From Linanthus parryae (Eukaryota > Streptophyta > Magnoliopsida > Ericales > Polemoniaceae), in contig JALGPY010000004.1 in assembly GCA_023055425.1 (NCBI GenBank), forward strand, positions 64,627,718 to 64,691,717: a stretch of DNA of 64,000 nucleotides, read 5' to 3'. A model generated the notes under the pieces. That model ran no database searches and was not told where the DNA came from. It saw nothing but the letters and a program-made list of their open reading frames with translations. A program made the position numbers and the translations under genes. Positions 1 to 11,314 of this stretch are shown piece by piece (position 1 is the stretch's first letter; the number at the start of each line of letters is the position of its first letter).

Positions 1-2261
1 TGGTTCCTTTCAACATAAGCCTTTATCAAATAAATTTCGACTAATGTACAAAAACTTACAAATTGTCATTCATAACAAGTTTGACCCGTATAACCGAGAG
101 ATATGTCTCAGCCTCTACTAGGTAGAATGAATCACAAGCTACTAAAATTGACCCTGAATATAGTTGAACATTTTATATTGTTTCAAACATTAAATGAAGC
201 AATAGCGAGACAGTTACTTTGGTGGAAATTTTGGGGTTTTTCAGTGAAATCCGGACATCTCGGGAACTTTTGGTTTTCTCGGGGAGTTATCAGTGGGCTA
301 TGTGCAGGAAATCCTCGGACAATCAAATTACTTAAATTACACAGGCAAACCTCAAGGTTGAGTCACTGACAAGTTCATAATCTCCACGGCCTTTATTTTT
401 CCTTTTGTATAAGGCACATGACCAAGCAGTTTTCCACTTTCCAAACCGTTCTTGCTACTCCACCATTCCAAGCATGCATGAAACACATATGATATCTCTC
501 ATGAACAAATCAACAGCACATGAGATAAAATCTTGTGGGATTTTAATCAAAAGTGGGGCAACCCGCTAACTGGAACCATGTTAGATTCGCCAACCAATCC
601 ATATGACAGAATAATGGATGGCTCGGTGGAATTAAAGCAAGGATACAAGAGCCTTAAGGTGGTCGATACACCAGTTGGAGACTGGGGGAATATAAGGCTA
701 TAAGTGTGATTGCATCATCAAGATCAATAATTTGAAAGCAAAATCACAGTGGTGTCAGGTGTGTCCCCTTTTCCGCCCACTAGATAATCTCTTTTGAAAA
801 ATACAGTGCTAAACTGAAAGATAATAAATTTGGATGTTTGCTAAAGTGGCCAGCTTAACCAACATCCTACTTAGCTCGGGACTGCTTTATTCGAAAGATT
901 TGATTATGTTGGCCAAACCTTCATAAATTAGTTATAATTTTTTAAACAGAATACACTTCAGGTGTTATGTATCACATAACTATGTTGTCCATTTGAAAGG
1001 GAATAGAAGACTACTCCCGTGTTACCACAATTCACACATACCTAGCCAATTGTTGAATGGATCACTCTTTCTCAAACATGGGACACTAGCGATCCGGAAA
1101 GGTGAATTTGACAGTCCATAATTGTTTCACTATTTTCACCTTGACGTGTTAACATAGAAGGAAATATTGAAGTTCAATTTGCCAAGTTATATACACTACA
1201 AGAATTTCAACTCCAAATTCTGCAGAAATTGAGTAGTTTGATCACTCATGATCTCGTAAAAAAAGATTAAGTTCCTAGGAAAATATCTTAAGAAGCCTAA
1301 CCCAAGCGTACCGAATTCCATAGGGTATAGCATTCCGTATTCAAGTTCCACAGAACCAGAGAATCTGTGTTCCAGTTAACATTGGGCTACTCTACCAATT
1401 TCGAAGCACAAGCTGGAATTATAGCGCTTTGCATAACCAATTAGGTAGTATCATCATGATTTTACCATTCAGTTGCCAATAAGAATATAGAAATGATGAG
1501 AGAAATAAATAAACTCAACTTGGGAACTCAACTTGGTTACGAACTAATTTTACTCACAAGATAGTCCTTGGCATTTGGCAGTTCCTAATCTTTTTAATTC
1601 TTTATTTTCTTTTAGCAATACACAAATCTAGAGCAATGAACACCAAGTTTTAATCTTACAATAAGTTTACACTAGGGGACTTATTAGGAATAATAAAAGG
1701 CAGGTACTGAAACACAGGCTCTACTGTTGATGAAGACGCAAATTCTGACCTTGGTGGGTGCCTTCATAGTTGTAGGCTTCTTCTTCTTCTTCTTCATAAT
1801 TGTGGGTGCCTCCATAGTTGTGGGTTATTCGGCCCTGCCTACTCTCTGAAATTGAGATTGTGCTTTCTGGGTTCTTCCCAGAACGCACCGTGGCCGAAGA
1901 CGTAGGACACGGGATATCTGAAACTCGTTGCATCGAGGAATCTGCTCACTCACTCTGGCTCTGGGTTCGTCCCTATCGCCATCCGCAGCAGCAGTTCCTC
2001 TTTGCTTGCACCAAACTCCAAGTTTCTCACAACCGGACCATCAAACCGGTGACACCCTAGTTCACGGTCGGACAAATGTTGGGTTCATAACCGCATATTA
2101 TTAAAAAATAAAATATAATACTTTTTTTTTTTTGAAATAAAAAAAAAATAAAATATAATACTTATTTTTATGGGTCCCTATTTTTATTTATATATGTAGT
2201 AATAGTGTAATATATGGATTAAATAATTTTTTGGCAAAAAAAAATAAATTAATTAAGAATA
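1..2261. other. No recognised gene
   Basis: I see no convincing gene here. The only base-composition change is a more GC-rich block at about 1720-2060, open on both strands. On the minus strand it could encode about 70 residues (1721-1933) with a short Glu run from a GAA/TTC repeat and Tyr/His/Asn-rich flanks. On the plus strand it could encode about 80 residues (1818-2060). Neither resembles a family I know. A first exon of a minus-strand host gene is possible but unsupported. 2060-2261 is A/T homopolymer-rich. Confidence 0.4.
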
Positions 2262-4130
2262 CTTTTTTTTAGCAAAGGGGAGAGAACATCATATTAACCA
2301 AAGAAACATAGTACACAAGCAACCAACCAGGAGCATAGTCAACATGACTTGGCTTCCAAAACACAGAAACTAAACAAACAAAACGGAAAAACATAGTTCT
2401 TGGAGAAAAACGACAACCATAGCTAGAAACAATGAACTAAGAACTTAAGCTGGTTTGTTCTTCCTTAGGCCTGACTTTTCCTCAAGAAATTGAAAAAGTG
2501 TCTTTTCATTTTGATCAATCCTCTTGCCATCAATCCAAACAAAACTTGCAGCTTTGCTCTGGGCTTTCATTTCCGCAGCTAATTCAGCAGCTTTCATTTT
2601 CCTCTTCAAAGCTTATGCATTTCTCTTCATGCTTAGCTTTCCCTTCCAAGAAACGATCCAAAGTCGATTCGAAAGAGCTGCACTTCCTTTTCACTGAGTT
2701 AGATGGCATCATTGGAGACTTTCCCTTGTCAGCACTGGAGGCTCTTGGCTTTCTCGTCTTTTTTGGAGCTTTAGAGGGCTGAGTAGACATTTGAGAATCT
2801 GGTGGGCTTGAGTTTTTTCTGTTCTACATACTGGGCTATAGCTGCATTTGATTGTTAGAGTTAGGAGAGTTATAAGCATGGTAAATATGGGCAATAGATC
2901 CCGGTATCTCATGGTAACTTGTATCAAGATGTGGTGAAGTGTTGCCGAAGATGGCTGCATTTCTGGTTTTCCAGATGATCCAACAAGTAGTGATCCATCT
3001 TTGTCGCAAAAAATATGACTTTAAAGCTCGAATGATCCAGTCATTAATCCAGTCTCCAAAATTATAATGGTGGTAAAAAAACATATAATCTAATTTTCCT
3101 AAAAAGATTTTTTTTTTAAAATTGACAATTGATGAAACGATGAGTACTGGTTTCAGTGGATGAGTGGCATAGAACACAAATATTGTCACAGTTTATATTT
3201 CTAGAAGATAGAAAATCTTTTGTAGGTATAGGGTGCGTTTGGTAAAATAGTTTTTTTTTGGTTTATGGTTTTTAAACCAAATAATTTATCGAAAATATTT
3301 GTTTGCAGTGGTTTTTAGCCATCGAGATAATGGAAAATATTCGTCTCTCATTTTGGTAGCTCTTTGACTTTTTAGCCATCGAGATAGTGAAAAATATTGC
3401 ACGAATTTTTTTCTATAATTTTGCCATAATTATTTTTCCAAAAAACTTAATTCTCGCATATTTCGGACGATACCTTTTATATGTGATGTTCTTAAACCAA
3501 TTTGTGGTGTTATTTCCTTAGTTTATTATTTTTTTGTTGTCCGTTACTCAACGTGGCATCAAGTGTAAGTGAGAAGTTTCTTGAAATTGTCAACTTTTTG
3601 TTGAATTTAAGTAAGAAAAAAATTGATTTTTTGTATGTCACAATAGTGTTAATTTGTTTTTCAATTTTGTTACTTTCATTAAAGTATTGAATCTCATGAA
3701 ATCTTGAACTTTTTTACATTGCATTTGTTCTTTTTGAATCTGTAAAAGAAAAATAAGTGGAGGGTATATTTGTTATTTAATCTACATCATCTAGTTTAAA
3801 AACCACTACCAAACACATTTCTCCAGTTTTAATCTAGTTTAAAAACTACCACCAAACACACTGGTTTAAACAGAATCTCTAAAAAAAACCAAAAAATTTC
3901 CACCACAATCTAAAAACCAGTTTTTCCACCAGAAACCATTCTACCAAACTCACCCATAGTTTGATGTGCTAATTGCCATGCAAAAAATCTTATTTTGTAA
4001 GGTAGTTTGAGTTTCCAAAGATGCTTCCACTTGATTTGAGAGAGGGAGGATTTATATAATTTGAGGCTTGGTTAAATTTGGGTGTGGAAGAGGAGAATAA
4101 ATCATATTATAAAGAGATTTGACGGTAAAT
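2262..4130 (-). pseudogene. LINE (non-LTR retrotransposon) 3'-end relic, split by a MITE
   Basis: On the minus strand, about 4130-3960 encodes a decayed zf-RVT-type segment containing KIRFFAWQLAH (a plant LINE signature). At 3180-3110 follows the cysteine/histidine motif C-x2-C...ET...H-x4-C. Then comes the WIIWKTRNAAIF motif (2985-2940), usual near the C-terminus of plant LINE ORF2 proteins. The two halves are separated by the MITE at 3231-3955. Removing the MITE and one TAT rejoins them in frame. There is at least one in-frame stop and one frame change near 4055. A T-run on the plus strand at 2263-2271 would be the poly(A) tail. A Lys/Glu-rich reading frame at 2584-2790 (minus) lies between motif and tail; I cannot assign it. 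RT and endonuclease domains are absent, as expected for a 5'-truncated LINE. Confidence 0.7.
3231..3955. mobile_element. Tourist/PIF-like MITE (~725 bp)
   Basis: The left end GGGTGCGTTTGGTAAAATAG and the inverse of the right end (GGGTGAGTTTGGTAGAATGG) form imperfect terminal inverted repeats. Both subtermini hold related AAACCA/TGGTTTTTA-rich repeats. The element is flanked by TAT/ATA, consistent with a 3-bp target duplication; the GGG...GTTTGGT ends and the 3-bp target fit PIF/Harbinger-type Tourist MITEs. A short reading frame inside (3502-3690) is hydrophobic, AT-driven and unlike a transposase, so the element is non-autonomous. It interrupts a LINE coding relic. Confidence 0.75.
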
Positions 4131-4872
4131 GAATGATTTGAAGATAGACTCTATAAGGGCTCATTGGAGGAATGGTTTAAGGGAGTGGTGAGAATGATAT
4201 TTTCTAGCCAAGAAGGAAAAGAATCATTAATCAGAGCCTCATTCCAAGAAACCCCCGCATCCTCGCAGGGAATAGTATCCCGTACTTACCCGATAAGTTA
4301 ACTCACCCGTGGGCTGTGGATACATTCATGCTATCATGCACAATTTGTTACCTTTTTATTTTGACTTCTTTGTTTCTTTTAATTGAATTACCCCCGCCCC
4401 CCTCTGCACCTTGTTATCCTCATTACTCATGCATCACTTTTTCTTCTTCTTCTCTTCACCCTCTCTCTAACCCTCTTCTTCAGATATGAAAATCCAACTT
4501 TTCGAACTCTGCCTAAGTGTTTTGGTTCCTGCTTTAGTGAAGACGGCTGTTACGAAAGTCAATCCTCCTCGGAAAGGGATCAACCTATACGTCACCAAAA
4601 CCTGATTGGCAGGAATTCTTCAACAAATCTAATCCCTTTTCCATCTATGATTCAATTTTGGGTTTTATTCTTGGTTGATTGTAAAAAGTTTAAATGGGTT
4701 TCCTCTTGTCTATCTGGTTTTTCGACAATTTGTGCAAAAATCGATAAAACCGGTCAGAACTTGCCGGTTCACCGGTTCGCTGAAAACCGCCGGCTTTAAC
4801 CGGTTTTGACCGGTTCTCTGCATCTACGGTCCATTAGGTAAACCGGACCAGTTACCCGCTGGTTCAGCGGTC
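4131..4872. other. Unassigned spacer with ACCGGT-rich cluster
   Basis: A plus-strand frame at 4383-4799 could give 138 residues with a hydrophobic Leu-rich start but resembles no known family. From about 4745 to 4872 the sequence is dense in ACCGGT/CCGGTT motifs. The cluster continues after the solo LTR at 10488-10530 with the same style, so it was one stretch before that insertion. Such motifs are common in plant DNA transposons, but I find no paired TIRs and leave it unassigned. Confidence 0.35.
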
Positions 4873-5160
4873 GAACCTGAAACACCCCCAAATCATACAG
4901 CCGGACGAACCGTATTTTTAGAAAGGTGCCTCCGTCCAAGGAGATAAACCCCATTGGGAACGGATGAGGATCGCCCATTCACAGTTAGTACAATCATCGA
5001 TAATCCACAACATAATTTATTACAAATTTAAGATAACATAGTGATAGCGTCTGAAAGGATAACAGTACATTGTTCTGTGAAATAAAACTACTAAGTGAAG
5101 TACTAGTTATTTGCAACATGAGTCCCTAGTAGTTTTCGTGAGCATCCCCCTCTTGGTAAC

Positions 5161-5948
5161 CTGCGGGTTTTGAAATAGCAAAAGCCGACCGCAGAAAAAT
5201 TTTAATCAGTAAAAATTGAGTAAGAAACATACTACAACATGTAAAACGAGTTTTGGCTACACAATTAGATAATCAACGCGTAACTAGAATAAACCCACAT
5301 GAAATGTAAAAATAACTGATTCCACATTTTAATCATTGTTCAGCTGAACGTATAAGAGACCAGCGGGTAACGAATGTCCCCAGAGGGGTCACGATGCAAT
5401 ATATCACAATAGGGTGTCTCTTGGGATATCACCAATCGCAATTCACCCGAGCGTAATGGGATCCCCTATGCCAATCCCCGCACATAACCATAACTATGAG
5501 ACCTTAAGTGTCGACACACCTATATCGTAGTGACCCACACAGGCATAAGTAGTAATCCATAGTTTTCAGATATAAATAACCCCGGGACTGCAGCACCCCG
5601 GTGCATGACATCCAACCACGGGTGCCGGGTATGTAATCTCGTAGGATTAGCACCCGAGTAGGATCGAATCACATGCGCCTCCGGCCGTAGCCTCCACACA
5701 CATCCTCTGTACATCGTCCCATTTATATTATAGTGCATTATTCAACCGTTATTACACCATCATATCATTTGATTAATCGCATATTTTCCAAACGGGATAT
5801 TCAAAGAGTTCTCAAAATCATGAATCTCAAACGAGTGACCAATCTATAAAATATTCCAAGTTTCATGAGATATAGCAAATTATAGTTTAGAAGCAACGCA
5901 CACCAAATTCACATTTTGACAGTTAAGGTGTTGTACATATGAACTTAC
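5161..5948 (-). other. Intron-like segment in outer solo LTR
   Basis: On the minus strand, a donor-like TTTCG|GTAAGTTCATATG (5948) and an acceptor-like AAAACCCGCAG|GTTACC (5161) bound 788 bp. The same pair of signals at matching relative positions occurs in four other LTRs of this family in the window. The donor is preceded in each copy by a short segment that translates as V-x-[NDE]-[EQ]-F. Splicing is inferred only from sequence. Confidence 0.45.
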
Positions 5949-6613
5949 CGAAACAAATAGAGTGGTGCACGAGCGACAAGAGGAGTCCTAGTACTCGTAC
6001 TCGATAAACTCGTTGCCTACGAATTGGGTGTCTACAAATACGCAAATTAATCCTAATTAATACAACGTTTAGATCATGCTTTATATGCAATATGAAATAC
6101 CCCGTTATTTAGAAACGGGTATTTTTAACAAATATTAAGTTTTAGTTTATTAAAACAAGTATTTTATAATCATATTAGGTGTTAAAATAACATTAGTATA
6201 AGCTTTGGGTATTAGTTTAATTATTTAAAAGTTAATTTCTATTGTATTAAGCTTTAGGGGGCTTTAGTGTCTTTTTCGTAACTTAAATAATGCAGTTAAT
6301 CTAACTCAGGTGGGTAAAAAGTGTCTTTTAACTAACTAAGGGGGGTGAAAGTGTCTTTTAGCCAAACTGGTCATCTTCTTCCTCTCCTGGTTGCAACAGG
6401 AGAGTACTTCCGCCATTGTCGCCGCCTATATCACCACCAACACCAAATTCGACCCCCAAATCTCCCAAATTTCGTCCCAATTCGAATCCAAGTTGTCATA
6501 GCTCGATTCTTTCGCACCAAAAAACTGATTTCGCCCAAAATAGTGAAACAATTTGGAATCAAAAATCAACCCGAAGGAATCCTCCTCTTCGTCGGATTCT
6601 TCGAATTGAAGCC

Positions 6614-6621
6614 TATAAATA
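6614..6621 (+). promoter_or_regulatory. TATA-like box of the inner solo LTR
   Basis: TATAAATA occurs about 520 bp from the LTR start. It is followed some 50 bp later by a CT-repeat-rich leader (from 6670), a common arrangement in plant pol II promoters. The outer LTR has a similar CTATTTATATT on the minus strand near 10070 next to its own CT-rich leader. Position and family conservation suggest the U3/R boundary; not proven. Confidence 0.45.
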
Positions 6622-6992
6622 CCCTGTGAAATCAGGGACGAACTCACATAAAAAACCCACCACCAATCCTTTCTCTCTCTCTCTCGCTCGTGCTCTCTCT
6701 CTCCCGTTCGAATCGCCAAACAAAAACCCCGCCGGGTCCGGAGAACCGAACTCGACCGCCGAAGCCTCCGTCGCCGTCCTTGTCGTCGGCCGAAGCCTCC
6801 GTCCGCCACCACCTCCGTTCGTCGCCACCTCCGGTCTCCCCCATCGTCACCCGTCGTTCTCTCTGTTCGGGTAAGAGACCCGTCTCTTCTTCTTCTATTT
6901 CTTATTATGATTGTTTCTTTTATTTTATTTTTATTAGCACTAGTGACCTGTTAAAGAAATAAGAATATTATCTGTGTAAAAATAATAAGAGT

Positions 6993-7080
6993 GGGCAGTG
7001 GCCCAGTGGTTAAAGTTGACTGTTAGTATTGAGATGGTCTTGGGTTCGAATCTCTTAGTGGACAACTATTTTTTTTTTTA
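6993..7080 (+). mobile_element. tRNA-derived SINE head (pol III A and B boxes)
   Basis: GGGCAGTGGCCCAGTGG (6993-7009) contains an A-box-like TGGCCCAGTGG, and GGTTCGAATCT (7043-7053) is a near-consensus B box, with spacing typical of a tRNA gene. The segment ends in a T-run at about 7068-7079. It does not fold as a clean tRNA cloverleaf by eye, so a short tRNA-derived SINE (Au-like head) is more likely than a tRNA gene. It lies inside the inner solo LTR. Confidence 0.6.
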
Positions 7081-7263
7081 CTACTCTGCACTCAATATTT
7101 AAAAGAAAAGTTTTGAGGGTTTGAAAGCCTTATTAGAACACTTGAGAATTATTTATTTAGGAAGTTTATTTTCTTGTTTAAAGGTTAATCTTTTAAAAAA
7201 TAATACTCTTGGGTTATGCTTTATAGTAGTAAAAATTAGATAATATTGTAAGTTTGTTTTATA

Positions 7264-7521
7264 CCACTCTGTCCCAGCTCTTTCTTCCCAATTTGACTTT
7301 TGTCACTATTCATTGGGTCACTTTGACCTGGTGATTTGAATAGCAAGACGATGTAATTTTTTGATAATTTTTTCATGGTGTTGTAGAGTAAAAGGTGCTC
7401 TAGAATATGGTGAAAAAATTATCAAAAAATCGTATCATTTTGCTATCCAAATCACCCGGTCAAAGTGACCCAGATACGAGTCAAAAAAGTCAGATGGGAA
7501 GAAAGAGCTGGGACGGAGTGG
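7264..7521. mobile_element. Stowaway MITE (258 bp, near-perfect hairpin)
   Basis: The two halves are inverted copies of each other. The left end CCACTCTGTCCCAGCTCTTT pairs with the right end AAAGAGCTGGGACGGAGTGG, and the complementarity continues for over 100 bp on each side with few mismatches. TA dinucleotides at 7262-7263 and 7522-7523 are the target duplication. The C-x-CTC-x-GTCCC start and TA target identify a Stowaway (Tc1/mariner-derived) MITE. A transcript would fold into a long hairpin suited to small-RNA processing. Confidence 0.9.
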
Positions 7522-7748
7522 TAATAGTAATCAATATACATTAAATATTCTGTTGAAATAGTAGGAATATTATTATTAAAGTTTGGAGAAATAATAAGGG
7601 GATTACACTTGCATTGCATATAGGACTTGTTTGTATTTGTGTGTTAGCGATAATTGATTAGAATATTATCGAATTGTAGGAAACGAATTCTCCGACGAAG
7701 GATACGTCGAATACTATGATTGATTTGCTGTGATTGCTATTTGTTGAG

Positions 7749-8415
7749 GTAAGTAAACATGCCAGGCCTAGCGCCCATTACTCTTTTCGTGTCAAATGTT
7801 TTTCATTCCTATTTATCTCAAAATGATTTTATGCAAAATATGTGCTACTTGAATACTAGTTTCAAATTGTTGAAATGTTCTTTGAAAATATCACTTCAAT
7901 CTAATAATCGATGATAACGTAAAGTGGAAAGAGTTGTACAGGGATGATTATTGTTGTATGGTTACTATTGGCATTGGGCGTGTTGACTTCGGTCTCTCGT
8001 CCAATTTAATTTATTTAATCCGGTTGCAAGTCCCCGAATAGCTCCTTGTACTCACTCTTCTGGCCGCAAGAATTCTGTAAGGGGGTGTCGACACTTAAGG
8101 TCTTGGATGCTTGCGAAGTGGTTGGTTGGTTTTCCCCGTATCAACAAGCTAATAACATGGATTTTGGAATTTTGGATCTTATGGGAATAATGTGAATTTG
8201 GAATCCCCTAATACGAAGAATGGAATTGAACTATCTTTTTATTTCTCATAAGTGTCAAAACTTTTGTTACCACTTGATTTTATTTAAATTTCTACAAAAT
8301 ACTTCATGATTTGTAAATTACTTCATAATCATTTTACATGCTTGGGTGTTACTTGCTCAGTATTTCCGCTGACTTTTGGAACTGTGTTGTTCTCTTTTTG
8401 TTTTCTGCACCACAG
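7749..8415 (+). other. Intron-like segment in inner solo LTR
   Basis: The donor-like GTTGAG|GTAAGTAAACATG (7749) and acceptor-like TTCTGCACCACAG|GTTAG (8415) are 667 bp apart. The acceptor has a pyrimidine-rich run before it (TTGTTCTCTTTTTGTTTTCTG). This is the best consensus pair of the five copies. Confidence 0.5.
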
Positions 8416-10162
8416 GTTAGATGGGAGCTTGGTCCGAGGGGAAAACGCGACTCACGCTAGTAGTATCATTCACATTTAGTTTTATTTAATCATTGTTAGT
8501 AGTTTGAATTTTATTAGATTTGGAATAATGCCCATATTTGTGGCAAGACAAGTTTTAAGTTTTTAATTAAATATTTTTATGGATTTGGTTTGGAATTTCT
8601 CTTCTAAAACCTCCTTGTATTCGGGTTTAATCCCGGATACGGAGTGACACCCCTGGGTTTCCGACTTAGCCAATTTGGTGGTGTTACACAATACATGCCC
8701 CCGATTAGTTTTCCCAACCCAATTTTATCCATAATATTCTTTACAATAACTCATTTATTAATTATAGGCATAGTGTTTTAGAGAAATAATCTACTAAGAT
8801 GAATAACACAAGCTTTGACTATTTAATAACATACTAGAGTTTTTTTGGGCAATACTTATGAGAAAAATTGTAATATGTTAGTAATTCTCAAAGACAATTA
8901 TCATTTAAGTTTAATTATGAAAAGAGTGAAATTTTCAATTATGACCACCACAATACTAATTAATTTGCTTTGTTTCCTTTTCCTTTCGGAAGCATATTAT
9001 TATTTATCATAACATATTTACATTAGCAAATCCAATTACTTTTTGAGTAAAGATGTTATTATTGAAATTTAAACTAACTAATATATCTATTTATCAAGAT
9101 TCTTAATTTTCACATAGTATACTAAATAAACATACTAAAGTTATTTATCAAGTATTTATTCTAGTAAAACAACTTTAATAAACAAGTTATTAATTTGCGA
9201 TGATTATTTTTTTATGATCTATATTTTCAGAAAATAACTTAGTAAAATTATTGTATCAAGTAAACTGGTTATATGAAATTAAAAGGTCTAAACTACAACT
9301 AGTACGCCAAAGACAAAATAATGAGTTCTGAAATGTACAGAAACTACCTCCTAGGTTCCTGAAATGACAAAACAACCCCCCAAGCAATACCCATCGGCAA
9401 ACACTTGTCCCTACTCAACCCACCCAATTAAAAACATGATTTCAACTCGTAAAGATATGATTTTGATGATGTGAAACAATTCAGGAGGTCGTTTAGGTTT
9501 TACCCACACCAAAATCGAGCGAAACGAATGAGAATCAAAACTGGTCAAGCTTCCCGTCGGTGGGTCGCCAGCGGTTTTCGTCGCCGGTGATTCCGGCGGT
9601 CTGGGCTTGTTTGGAGGCGTTATCTGGTCTCATGGGAAGTTTAGGAGATGAGTGGATGCAAGCGTTGGGAATGGGTACCAGTGTTGCTCGCCGGAGGAGC
9701 TTGTCGCCGGAAACAATGGAGGTGGCGGCGGAGTGGCTGTGGCCACTGTTGTTGCTGCTGCTTCTGCTGCTTCAGTTCGACAGAGACAGAGGAGGGGGCG
9801 AGAGAGAGACCAGAGAGAGAAAGAGGTAGAGAGAGCTGGAGGAGGTGGTCGGTGACGGTGGGTCTTCTCGACGGGGAAGGCAACGGCCTTGTGCCCCTGC
9901 TGTTGCTGTGCGTTTCTCGCCGGCAAAACAGAGAAGCAGAGAGGGAGATAGGGGAGAGAGATGGAGGGGAGAGAGGGTGGTGAAGATGGTGGTGGCGGCT
10001 GGGGGTGGCCGGTGAAGGTGGTGGTGTCGGGTGATGGAGGAAGAAGAAGGAGAGAGAGGAAGAATATAAATAGAGGAGGGGTGATGTTGCGTGGAGGGGA
10101 AGAAGAAAATTTTTGGGGAACACAAAATTCTGCAGAAGGTTAGAGAATGTGGATTTTTTTCT

Positions 10163-10266
<104 letters not shown>

Positions 10267-10492
10267 TTTGTATGTATTTCTATACGTATACACACATTAT
10301 ATTGTACGGTATGGGTATGGTATAAAGTACACGTATTACTTTTAGTATATATACATAACAATATACATTAGTATAAGACAAATACACCCCCTGGCATTCG
10401 AGTGATGCATGATTTCATCCCCAACTTTGTAATAAGTACTTTTAAGAAAATGCACAATCACCCCTATTAACAAACTAGGGTATTTCAGAACC

Positions 10493-11314
10493 GGTTGAAT
10501 CGGCCAGTCTGGTCCAGTTTTTTAAACTATGGTTTGCACACACATCCACAATTTACCCTCAAAAAATATCCCACATGAGTTGATGTTTGTTTTTTGGGTG
10601 CTTTTACAACCCACTAAGGGGTAAAAAAGGTAATTACCCTTGAGTTGATGTCTCCTTTTAATCCAAGAGCTTTCTCCAAGGGGGAGAAAAACAAGGAACA
10701 AAGTGGTACTACGGTCATTTCATTTCTCCCCTCCCCCTCCCACCCCCCCCCCCCCCCCCCCACCACGGGCCCGCCATTTATGCCCCTCCCCCTCCCCCAA
10801 ACTACTACTCATCTACAACCCTTTACTTCCCCCCCCCCCCCCCCCCCACCCAACAAAATTAATTTTTAATATATCCAATGATTTAAAATAACTTATTAGT
10901 ATTAAAAAATAGTAAATACAAAAGTGTGTATATATGTATATATATATAGGTATATACAAAAAACAAGAATAATAATAAGGTTGTATGGTTTGTTGAAAAC
11001 AAATTTATTAAATAAGATAACAATAAATTTTCGTAAATTTGTTTTCAACAATCGTGATAAATAAAAATAAAAAAAAATAATAAAAATACATAATATAGTC
11101 ATAAATATTACTAAGTGGAATTAATATTATCAAATATAAACTAATTAATCACTCCATGTAGGGGGAGCGGGGGAATGTCCATAGGGAAATTCCCTCTAAC
11201 TATCCAACACTCATGACAACATTTATCCAAAGCAGCACCCCCTCCCCCACCCACATACGCTTGGACATGAACCGTATTTTTATACGGTTTTCCCCATCTC
11301 CCTCCCTATCCCCC
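10493..11314. other. Unassigned spacer with two C-runs and a small hairpin
   Basis: No gene is seen. It contains two 19-nt cytosine runs (10743-10761 and 10829-10847) in Pro-coding, C-rich surroundings. At 10990-11007 and 11034-11051 lies a perfect 18-bp inverted repeat (TTGTTGAAAACAAATTTA) with a 26-nt loop. The end of the segment (11153-11314) resembles the sequence at 19698-19910 beyond copia-1 (both carry CCATGTAGGGGGAG and GTCCATRGG), so copia-1 inserted into a local C-rich repeat. Confidence 0.5.

Larger units (their letters stand above)
6093..8688 (+). mobile_element. Solo LTR (inner), TGAAAYACCC family, 2.6 kb
   Basis: It begins TGAAATACCCCGTTATT and ends GGTGGTGTTACA. It is flanked by a perfect 5-bp duplication CAATA (6088-6092 and 8689-8693). 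Orientation is plus, opposite to the LTR it sits in. Internal order: U3 with TATA-like box (6614), CT-rich leader (6670-6710), SINE head (6993), Stowaway MITE (7264-7521), intron-like segment (7749-8415), 3' end. No PBS or coding region follows, so it is a solo LTR. Several open frames at 6345-6960 lie on both strands in the Ser/Pro/Arg-rich leader and are not credible genes. Confidence 0.88.

Noticed and set aside
4740..4877. hAT or other DNA transposon with ACCGGT-rich ends
   Set aside because: Motif density is striking, but no inverted terminal pair or target duplication could be defined, even after joining 4877 to 10493.
6993..7060. A genuine tRNA gene
   Set aside because: Only the A and B boxes are good; the stems do not pair into a cloverleaf by eye, so a SINE head is the simpler call.
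9560..10143. Several overlapping frames on both strands around 9.6-10.1 kb
   Set aside because: Low-complexity Ser/Pro/Arg/Gly sequence in the leader part of the outer solo LTR; none resembles a protein family.
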